Shown piece after piece: positions 6,824 to 13,702 of a DNA stretch of 14,827 bases. This stretch comes from Rubritepida sp. (GTDB lineage Bacteria > Pseudomonadota > Alphaproteobacteria > Acetobacterales > Acetobacteraceae). The stretch covers positions 1 to 14,827 of the forward strand of contig SKWC01000031.1 in NCBI GenBank assembly GCA_007129145.1. Reading direction: 5' to 3'. Under the pieces are notes generated by a model. The model ran no database searches. It was not told the DNA's origin and saw nothing but the letters and a program-made list of their open reading frames with translations. The translations under genes were made by a program, and so were the position numbers. How positions within the stretch are numbered: the stretch's first letter is position 1; each line of letters begins with the position of its first letter.

Positions 6824-6853
6824 ACACTAAGTGGCGAGTTTCGCTGCCGTCAA
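6824..6853 (-). promoter_or_regulatory. Sigma-70-type promoter of hupB
   Basis: On the minus strand TTGACG (6848-6853, 5 of 6) and TAGTGT (6824-6829, keeping the key T1, A2 and T6) are spaced by 18 nt. The predicted start is near 6817, giving a leader of about 56 nt. The palindrome CATGCATG (6816-6823) lies at the start site. This promoter would also serve tRNA-Val. Confidence 0.5.
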
Positions 6854-6863
6854 TCGCGCCGCG

Positions 6864-6898
6864 GGCGGAAGGATGGCGGAAAGCCGCGGCCTTCCGCC
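6864..6898 (-). terminator. Stem-loop after lon, possible terminator
   Basis: Arms GGCGGAAGG (6864-6872) and CCTTCCGCC (6890-6898) form a 9-bp stem starting 25 nt after the lon stop. A second copy of GGCGGAA at 6875-6881 offers a competing, tighter hairpin with the same partner arm. There is no T-run on the minus strand, so termination may be weak or Rho-assisted. It lies between lon and the hupB promoter. Confidence 0.4.
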
Positions 6899-6923
6899 AA
6901 AACCTGCATGCGGCGCGCCCGGA

Positions 6924-9320
6924 TCAGTGGGGACGGACGGCGCTGCCGGCCTCCGGCGCGGGCACCGGCGCCTCCTCCGGCTCGACCCAGGTGATGGCCT
7001 CCGGCGGGCGCACCAGCGCCTTGGCGACCACCTCATCGGCATGGTTGACCGCGATGATGGTCAGCGCCTTGCGGACGGAATCCGGGATGTCCACCAGGTC
7101 CTTCTCATTCTCCTTGGGGATGAAAACGGTGGTGATGCCCGCCCGCAGCGCCGCCAGCAGCTTCTCCTTCAACCCGCCGATGGGCAGAACCCGCCCGCGC
7201 AGCGTGATCTCGCCCGTCATGGCGACATCGCGCCGCACCGGGATGCCGGTCAGCACGGATATGATGGAGGTGGCCATCGCCACACCCGCGCTCGGCCCGT
7301 CCTTGGGCGTGGCGCCCTCGGGGACGTGGACGTGGATGTCGCGCTTCTCGAACAGCGTCGGCTTGATGCCGAACTGGATCGAGCGCGAACGGACATAGGA
7401 CAGCGCCGCGCTGACGCTTTCCTTCATCACCTCGCCCAGCTGGCCGGTCGGCTTGATGTTGCCCTTGCCGGGCACCACCACGCTCTCGATCGAGAGGATG
7501 TCGCCGCCCACCTCGGTCCAGGCCAGGCCCGTGACCACGCCCACCAGATCCTCGGTCTCGGCCTCGCCGAAGCGGAACTTGCGCACCCCGGCATACTTGC
7601 CGAGGTTCTTGCGCGTCACCGCGACTTTCTTCGCCTTGGCCGAGACGATCTCCTTCACCGCCTTGCGGGCCAGCGTGCCAAGCTCGCGCTCCAGGTTCCG
7701 CACCCCGGCCTCGCGCGTGTAGTAGCGCACCAGGTCGCGCAGCGCCTCGTCGGCGATGCCCCATTCAATGGGCTTCAGCCCGTTCGCCTCGGTGACCTTC
7801 GGAATGAGATGCCGCTTGGCGATCTCGATCTTCTCTTCCTCGGTGTAGCCGGGGATGCGGATGATCTCCATGCGGTCCAGCAGCGGCTGCGGCATGCGCA
7901 GGCTGTTCGCCGTCGTGATGAACATCACGTCAGAGAGGTCGTAGTCCACCTCCAGGTAATGGTCGTTGAAGGTGGCGTTCTGCTCCGGGTCCAGCACCTC
8001 CAGCAGGGCGGAGGACGGATCGCCGCGCCAATCCGCGCCCAGCTTGTCAATCTCATCGAGCAGGAACAGCGGATTGGAGGTCTTGGCCTTCTTCATGCCC
8101 TGGATGACCTTGCCGGGCATCGAGCCGATGTAGGTCCGCCGGTGGCCGCGCACCTCGGCCTCGTCGCGCACGCCGCCCAGGCTCATCCGCACGAAGTTGC
8201 GCCCGGTCGCCTTGGCGATGGACTTGCCGAGCGAGGTCTTGCCCACGCCGGGCGGGCCGACCAGGCACAGGATTGGCCCGCGCAGCTTCTTCGAGCGCGA
8301 CTGCACGGCCAGGTATTCGATGATGCGCTCCTTGACCTTCTCAAGGCCGTAGTGGTCGGCCTCCAGCACCGCCTCGGCCTTGACGATGTCGTTGGTGACG
8401 CGGCTGCGCTTCACCCAGGGAATGGACAGCATCCAGTCGAGGTAGTTACGCACCACCGTCGCCTCGGCGGACATCGGCGACATGGAGCGCAGCTTCTTGA
8501 GCTCCTGAAGCGCCTTCTCGCGCGCCTCCTTGCTGAGCTTCGTCTCCTTGATGCGGGCTTCAAGCTCGGCCAGCTCGTCCTTGCCGTCCTCGCCCTCGCC
8601 CAGCTCCTTCTGGATCGCCTTCAGCTGCTCGTTCAGGTAGTACTCGCGCTGCGTCTTCTCCATCTGCCGCTTCACGCGGTTGCGGATGCGCTTCTCCACC
8701 TGAAGCACGCTCATCTCGCCCTCCATATGGGCGAAGACGCGCTCCAGCCGCTCCGCCACGGAGGGCAGCTCCAGCAGTTCCTGCTTCTCGGACAGCTTGA
8801 TGGACAGGTGGCTCGCGACCGTGTCGGCCAGCTTGCCCGGCTCCTCGATCTGGTTGATCGAGACCAGCACTTCGGGGGCGATCTTCTTGTTGAGCTTGAT
8901 GTAGCTCTCGAACTGCGAAACCACCGAGCGCATCAGCGCCTCGACCTCGCGCTTCTCGCCCGACGGCTCGGGGAGGGATTCGGCGAAGGCCTCGAAATGG
9001 CTCGGGTTGTCCTGGTAGCCGCTGATCTTGGCGCGGCGCAGCCCCTCGACCAGCACCTTCACCGTCCCGTCGGGCAGCTTGAGCAGCTGCAGCACGGTGG
9101 AAACCGTGCCGACCTCATACAGATCGGCCGGGCCGGGGTCGTCCTGCTGGGCGTTCTTCTGCGCCACCAGCAGGATCTGCTTGTCGTCGCGCATCACCGC
9201 CTCGAGGGCGCGGACGGATTTCTCGCGCCCCACGAACAGCGGCACGATCATGTGCGGGAAGACGACAATGTCGCGCAGCGGCAGGACGGGATGCAGCGCG
9301 CCGGGGGAAACTTCCGTCAT
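6924..9320 (-). CDS. lon: ATP-dependent protease Lon
   Basis: Cytoplasmic AAA+ serine protease that degrades damaged and selected regulatory proteins. At 798 residues it is full-length for LonA. Order: N-terminal substrate-binding LON domain (HPVLPLRDIVVFP at 10-22, to about 200), a helical coiled-coil linker (about 200-300), the AAA+ module with Walker A GPPGVGKT at 355-362 and Walker B FLLDEID at 419-425, and the C-terminal peptidase with the Ser-Lys dyad Ser677 (KDGPSAGV) and Lys720 (GGLKEK). The last 20 residues are rich in Pro, Ala and Glu. The ATG is preceded by GAGG with a short 4-nt spacer. A heat-shock-like promoter lies in the 119-bp gap after clpX, so lon can probably be induced separately. 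Confidence 0.98.
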   Translation of the reverse strand: MTEVSPGALHPVLPLRDIVVFPHMIVPLFVGREKSVRALEAVMRDDKQILLVAQKNAQQDDPGPADLYEVGTVSTVLQLLKLPDGTVKVLVEGLRRAKISGYQDNPSHFEAFAESLPEPSGEKREVEALMRSVVSQFESYIKLNKKIAPEVLVSINQIEEPGKLADTVASHLSIKLSEKQELLELPSVAERLERVFAHMEGEMSVLQVEKRIRNRVKRQMEKTQREYYLNEQLKAIQKELGEGEDGKDELAELEARIKETKLSKEAREKALQELKKLRSMSPMSAEATVVRNYLDWMLSIPWVKRSRVTNDIVKAEAVLEADHYGLEKVKERIIEYLAVQSRSKKLRGPILCLVGPPGVGKTSLGKSIAKATGRNFVRMSLGGVRDEAEVRGHRRTYIGSMPGKVIQGMKKAKTSNPLFLLDEIDKLGADWRGDPSSALLEVLDPEQNATFNDHYLEVDYDLSDVMFITTANSLRMPQPLLDRMEIIRIPGYTEEEKIEIAKRHLIPKVTEANGLKPIEWGIADEALRDLVRYYTREAGVRNLERELGTLARKAVKEIVSAKAKKVAVTRKNLGKYAGVRKFRFGEAETEDLVGVVTGLAWTEVGGDILSIESVVVPGKGNIKPTGQLGEVMKESVSAALSYVRSRSIQFGIKPTLFEKRDIHVHVPEGATPKDGPSAGVAMATSIISVLTGIPVRRDVAMTGEITLRGRVLPIGGLKEKLLAALRAGITTVFIPKENEKDLVDIPDSVRKALTIIAVNHADEVVAKALVRPPEAITWVEPEEAPVPAPEAGSAVRPH

Positions 9321-9373
9321 GGGACCTCGCTCAGGACAGTCAGGGCGACGGACGCCCGCAACGGCACGCCCAT

Positions 9374-9402
9374 GCCCACAGTGGTGGTTCCCAGATGTGG
9401 GC
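9374..9402. repeat. Inverted repeat over the lon promoter -10
   Basis: Perfect 7-bp arms GCCCACA (9374-9380) and TGTGGGC (9396-9402) are separated by 15 nt. The right arm overlaps the -10 of the proposed lon promoter and the left arm lies just past the likely start site, an arrangement expected of an operator. No regulator is identified. Confidence 0.35.
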
Positions 9403-9422
9403 GCGGGCGCGCCTGGAACAAG
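9393..9422 (-). promoter_or_regulatory. Sigma-32-like (heat-shock) promoter of lon
   Basis: On the minus strand CTTGTTC (9416-9422) keeps the invariant CTTG of the RpoH -35. After a 15-nt spacer comes CCACATCT (9393-9400), which fits CCCCATNT at all but one position. The start would be near 9386, about 66 nt before the lon ATG. Lon is a classic RpoH target in proteobacteria, which supports the reading, but the match was made by eye. Confidence 0.45.
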
Positions 9423-9439
9423 ACGGCGCCTATGGCGGG

Positions 9440-10696
<1,257 letters not shown>

Positions 10697-10780
10697 ACCC
10701 ACTCCTCGCTCCCCGCCTGGCCCGGACCGGCCGGACCCGGGGCGCGTTTTCCAAGCATATCCCCCCGGGGCGGGCGGGGG

Positions 10781-10792
10781 AAGCGCGCGCTT
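10781..10792. repeat. 12-bp perfect palindrome between clpP and clpX
   Basis: AAGCGCGCGCTT is fully self-complementary and lies next to the clpP downstream hairpin, before clpX. It could be part of a composite terminator structure or a binding site; chance is also possible in such GC-rich DNA. Confidence 0.25.
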
Positions 10793-10793
10793 C

Positions 10794-10823
10794 GGGCCGG
10801 CCCCAGCATGGCCAGGCCGGCCC
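10794..10823 (-). terminator. Strong hairpin after clpP
   Basis: Perfect 9-bp arms GGGCCGGCC (10794-10802) and GGCCGGCCC (10815-10823) around a 12-nt loop, starting 18 nt after the clpP stop. There is no T-tract on the minus strand, so it may be a partial terminator or an mRNA 3'-end stabiliser that sets the clpP:clpX ratio. Confidence 0.5.
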
Positions 10824-10841
10824 TAACGGTCTGTGACCGCC

Positions 10842-11483
10842 TCAGGCCTTCGGCGCCTCGGCCGTGACCGGGCGCTCGCTCACCACCTGGTCGATCAGCC
10901 CCCATTCGCGGGCATCCTCGGCCGACATATAGGCGTCGCGCTCCAGCTTCGCCTCGACCGCCTCGAAGGCCTGGCCGGTGTGCGCGACATAGATCTCGTT
11001 CAGCCGCTTGCGCAGCGTCAGGATCTCGCGCGCCTGGATCTCGATGTCGGTCGCCTGGCCCTGCGCCCCGCCCGAGGGCTGGTGCACCATGATCCGCGAA
11101 TTGGGCAGGGCGAAGCGCTTGCCCTTGGCCCCCGCCGTCAGCAGCAGCGAGCCCATCGAAGCCGCCATGCCGATGCACACCGTGCTGACCGGGCTGCGGA
11201 TGTACTGCATCGTGTCATAGATCGCGAGACCCGCGCTGACCACGCCGCCCGGGCTGTTGATGTAGAACGAGATGTCCTTGTTCGGGTTCTCGCTCTCCAG
11301 AAACAGCAGCTGCGCGCAGATCAGGCTGGACACCTGATCATAGACGGCGCCGGTCAGGAAGATGATGCGCTCCTTGAGCAGGCGCGAATAGATGTCATAG
11401 GCGCGCTCGCCGCGGCTGGACTGCTCCACCACCATCGGCACGAGGGAGTTGTTGTAGATCTCGACCGGATCGCGGTCCCGCAT
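10842..11483 (-). CDS. clpP: ATP-dependent Clp protease proteolytic subunit
   Basis: Serine peptidase that forms the double heptameric chamber of ClpXP. It has 213 residues. The catalytic triad is Ser109 (GMAASMGS), His134 (MVHQPSGG) and Asp183 (ERDAYMS), each 12 higher than in mature E. coli ClpP. The oxyanion-side motif SFYINSPGG is at 72-80. The start MRDRDPVEIYNNSLVPMVVEQ is typical of alphaproteobacterial ClpP. The frame is open upstream to 11579, but that part is low-complexity intergenic sequence. GGGGA lies 9 nt before the ATG. It is flanked by hairpins after tig upstream and after its own stop. I found no clear promoter in the 148-bp gap to tig. Confidence 0.98.
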   Translation of the reverse strand: MRDRDPVEIYNNSLVPMVVEQSSRGERAYDIYSRLLKERIIFLTGAVYDQVSSLICAQLLFLESENPNKDISFYINSPGGVVSAGLAIYDTMQYIRSPVSTVCIGMAASMGSLLLTAGAKGKRFALPNSRIMVHQPSGGAQGQATDIEIQAREILTLRKRLNEIYVAHTGQAFEAVEAKLERDAYMSAEDAREWGLIDQVVSERPVTAEAPKA

Positions 11484-11587
11484 GGTTCCATATCCCCTGT
11501 GACGTCCCGCCCCGGGATGGGCGCGGGCGGCTGGGCGGCGGGCCGGAATCGGGCCCCGCGCCCCGTCACCGCGCAGCATGTGGGCAT

Positions 11588-11622
11588 GCCGGGCGGCGGG
11601 GGAAGCCCCCGCCCCGCCCGGC
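11588..11622 (-). terminator. Very stable hairpin after tig
   Basis: Left arm 11588-11602 pairs with right arm 11606-11622 over 15 bp with one 2-nt bulge and a 3-nt loop (AAG). Almost all pairs are G-C. On the minus strand it begins 9 nt after the tig stop. It lacks a T-tract, so it may stop transcription by hairpin strength alone or block 3'-exonucleases. Confidence 0.55.
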
Positions 11623-11631
11623 CTGGATGCA

Positions 11632-12954
11632 TCAGGCCCGCTGGGCGGCCTCGGCCAGCGCCTCGGGCGCCACCTGCTGCTCGCTCACCTGGGCCAGCTC
11701 CAGGATGAAGTCGATCACCTTTTCCTCGAAGATCGGGCTGCGGAGCTGCTCCATCGCCTGCGGATTCTTCTGGAAATAGTCAATGACCTGCTTCTCCTGG
11801 CCGGGATAGCGGCGCACCTCGGCCATCATCGCCTGCGACATCTCCTCGCGGCTGACCTGGATGTTGTTGGTGCGGCCGATCTCGCTCAGCAGCAGGCCGA
11901 GGCGGATGCGGCGCTCCGCGATGCCGCGGTAGTCGGACTTCAGCGTGGCCTCGTCCTTGCCGGCATCATCGCCGTCCAGCCGGCCGGCCTTGAGGTCGGC
12001 CTCGACGCGCTGCCAGATCTGGCCGAACTCGGCCTCGACCATCCCCTCGGGCACGGTGAAGCTGGCGCGATCGGCCAGCGCGTCCAGCAGGCCGCGCTTG
12101 ATCGCCAGCCGGCTCAGCCCGTCGTATTCCTTCTGCAGGCTCTCGCTCACGGCCTCGCGCAGCTTGGCGAGGTCGTCGAAGCCCATGCCCTTGGCCATCT
12201 CATCGTCCACCGCCGGCACCGACTTGGTCTTGAGCCCCTTGGCGGTGATGGTGAACTCCGCCGCCTTGCCCGCCAGGTTGGCCGCGCCATAGGCCTCGGG
12301 GAAGGTGACCTGGATCACCTTCTCCTCGCCGGGGCTCATGCCCTCCAGCTGCTCGGTGAAGCCGGGGATGAAGCCCTGGCCGGCCACCTCGATGGGCATG
12401 TCCTGCGCGGCGCCGCCCTCGAAGGCCTCGCCGTCGATGCGGCCCAGGAAGTCGCAGACAAGCACGTCGCCCTTGGCGGCGGGGCGCGGCTCGGCGTCCT
12501 GAAGCCCGGCGTTGCGCTCGGCGATGCTGGTCAGGGTCTTGCCGATCTGTTCCTCGCCCACGCCGGCCTTGAGGCGGGTCAGGCTGATGCCGGCGAAATC
12601 GGGCATCGGGATCTCGGGCAGCACCTCGACATCCAGGCGGAACTCGAGGTCCGCGCCATCGTCGAACTTCACCAGCTCGACCTTGGGCTGCACGGCCGGG
12701 CGCAGGTTGTGGTCCGCCACCACCTTGCCGGTGGCCTCCTGCACCGAGGCTTCCAGCACCTCGCCCATCACGGCCTGGCCGTAGCGCGCCTGCACGATCT
12801 TCTGCGGCACCTTGCCGGGGCGGAAGCCGGGCATCTTCATGTCCTTGGCCAGTTCCGCCAGGCGCTTGTCCTTCTCGGCCGCGATGCTCGAGGCCGGGAC
12901 CACCACGCTGTAGGCCCGCTTCAGACCCTCGTTCGCGACCTCGGTGACCTGCAT
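11632..12954 (-). CDS. tig: Trigger factor (ribosome-bound chaperone, peptidyl-prolyl isomerase)
   Basis: Chaperone that binds at the ribosomal exit tunnel and shields nascent chains. It has 440 residues, normal length. The N-terminal ribosome-binding domain has the signature GFRPGKVP at 43-50 (GFRxGKxP). The FKBP-type isomerase domain spans about 155-245 (GDVLVCDFLGRIDGEAFEGG ... GFIPGFTEQLEGM). The helical C-terminal chaperone domain follows. The start MQVTEVANEGLKR is the canonical N-terminus; the longer open frame to 13149 just reads through tRNA-Leu. The ribosome-binding site is weak. tRNA-Leu ends 41 nt upstream, so the two are probably co-transcribed. The gene order tig-clpP-clpX-lon is widely conserved in proteobacteria. 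Confidence 0.98.
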   Translation of the reverse strand: MQVTEVANEGLKRAYSVVVPASSIAAEKDKRLAELAKDMKMPGFRPGKVPQKIVQARYGQAVMGEVLEASVQEATGKVVADHNLRPAVQPKVELVKFDDGADLEFRLDVEVLPEIPMPDFAGISLTRLKAGVGEEQIGKTLTSIAERNAGLQDAEPRPAAKGDVLVCDFLGRIDGEAFEGGAAQDMPIEVAGQGFIPGFTEQLEGMSPGEEKVIQVTFPEAYGAANLAGKAAEFTITAKGLKTKSVPAVDDEMAKGMGFDDLAKLREAVSESLQKEYDGLSRLAIKRGLLDALADRASFTVPEGMVEAEFGQIWQRVEADLKAGRLDGDDAGKDEATLKSDYRGIAERRIRLGLLLSEIGRTNNIQVSREEMSQAMMAEVRRYPGQEKQVIDYFQKNPQAMEQLRSPIFEEKVIDFILELAQVSEQQVAPEALAEAAQRA

Positions 12955-12995
12955 GATCCGCAATCCAATCCCACGTGAAGGCCGGGGTCCGTCAG

Positions 12996-13080
12996 TGGTG
13001 CGGGCGGAGGGACTTGAACCCCCACGGCTTGCGCCACTGGAACCTAAATCCAGCGTGTCTGCCAATTCCACCACGCCCGC
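12996..13080 (-). tRNA. tRNA-Leu (UAG)
   Basis: Class II tRNA of 85 nt including an encoded CCA: acceptor stem GCGGGCG/CGCCCGC, discriminator A, anticodon stem CTGGA/TCCAG with loop TTTAGGT (anticodon TAG), long variable arm TGGCGCAAGCCGT with a GGC/GCC stem, and T-loop TTCAAGT. All stems pair well. It sits 41 nt upstream of the tig ATG. Confidence 0.97.
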
Positions 13081-13108
13081 GGGCAACCGCAGCCGGCCGG
13101 AAGCCGGG

Positions 13109-13137
13109 CGTGTAGCGGAAAGCCCCGGCCCCGCCAA
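13109..13137 (-). promoter_or_regulatory. Probable promoter of tRNA-Leu (and tig)
   Basis: On the minus strand TTGGCG (13132-13137, 4 of 6) is 17 nt from TACACG (13109-13114, T1, A2 and A4 conserved). The start would be near 13102, about 20 nt before the tRNA. The -35 overlaps the AATACT box that may serve the divergent DUF1643 gene. Confidence 0.35.
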
Positions 13138-13141
13138 TACT
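13136..13141 (+). promoter_or_regulatory. Possible -10 box of the DUF1643 gene
   Basis: AATACT (4 of 6 to the -10 consensus) ends 6 nt before the ATG at 13148, so a transcript from it would start at or near the start codon. No Shine-Dalgarno sequence is seen before the ATG. Both facts fit a leaderless mRNA, but no good -35 is present. Confidence 0.25.
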
Positions 13142-13147
13142 GCACCC

Positions 13148-13702
13148 ATGGATTCCCCCGAACACCATGACCCGGGCGGGCGGGTGCGCCGCCGCCTCGC
13201 CGCCGATGTGCGCTCCGCCGCCGGCTTCTCGGCCTGCCGCCGCTATCGCTGGTGGCTGCGCCGGCGCTGGGACGGCGCGCCGATGGAGGCGCCCGGCTGC
13301 GGCGTGGTGATCGGGATGAACCCCTCGGTGGCCGATGAGACGGCCGACGACCCAACAGTGGCCGGGGTGATGTGGCGCGCCCGCCACCTGTGGGGGCTGC
13401 CGGGGCTGATCATGCTGAACGTGTTTGCCTACCGCGCCACCGACAAGGCGCGGCTGCTGGACGTGGAAGACCCCGCGGGGGCCGAGAATGACGCCGCCAT
13501 CCTGCGCCTCGCTTCCGGCGCGCCGCTGGTGGTCGCGGCCTGGGGCCAGCCGCCGAAAGCCCTGGCCGGGCGCGGGCCCGCCGTGGCGGCGATGCTGGCT
13601 GGCGCCGCCGTGCCCCTCATGTGCTTCGGGCGCAACGCCGATGGCAGCCCGAAGCACCCGCTCTACCAGCGCAAGGACGCGCCGCTGCTGCCCTATTCCT
13701 GA
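13148..13702 (+). CDS. DUF1643 domain-containing protein
   Basis: The only plus-strand gene in the window, 184 residues, of unknown function. It matches the DUF1643 pattern: an N-terminal FSACRRYRWWLRRRW stretch (27-41), the motif MNPSVADETADDPT at 57-70, NVFAYRATD at 91-99, AWG at 131-133, and a C-terminal GSPKHPLY at 166-173. No signal peptide or membrane segment is seen, so it is probably cytoplasmic. The short conserved motifs with many charged residues suggest an enzyme or nucleotide-binding protein, but no activity is assigned here. ATG 13148 is the first in-frame start after the promoter area; it lacks a ribosome-binding site, and an internal ATG at residue 46 would remove the conserved arginine-rich stretch. 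The 3' end overlaps the convergent E1-like gene by 10 bp. Confidence 0.85.
   Translation: MDSPEHHDPGGRVRRRLAADVRSAAGFSACRRYRWWLRRRWDGAPMEAPGCGVVIGMNPSVADETADDPTVAGVMWRARHLWGLPGLIMLNVFAYRATDKARLLDVEDPAGAENDAAILRLASGAPLVVAAWGQPPKALAGRGPAVAAMLAGAAVPLMCFGRNADGSPKHPLYQRKDAPLLPYS

Noticed and set aside
10735..10762. TATGCT box before clpX as a promoter
   Set aside because: The 16-18 nt upstream spacing gives only C/G-rich sequence with no -35 resemblance, so it is not listed as a feature.
11484..11587. Search for a heat-shock promoter before clpP
   Set aside because: No CTTG element with a matching -10 was found on the minus strand in this gap.
12992..13657. A 221-codon minus-strand frame opposite the DUF1643 gene
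   Set aside because: It reads through tRNA-Leu and opposes a gene with clear DUF1643 motifs; its translation has no recognisable features.
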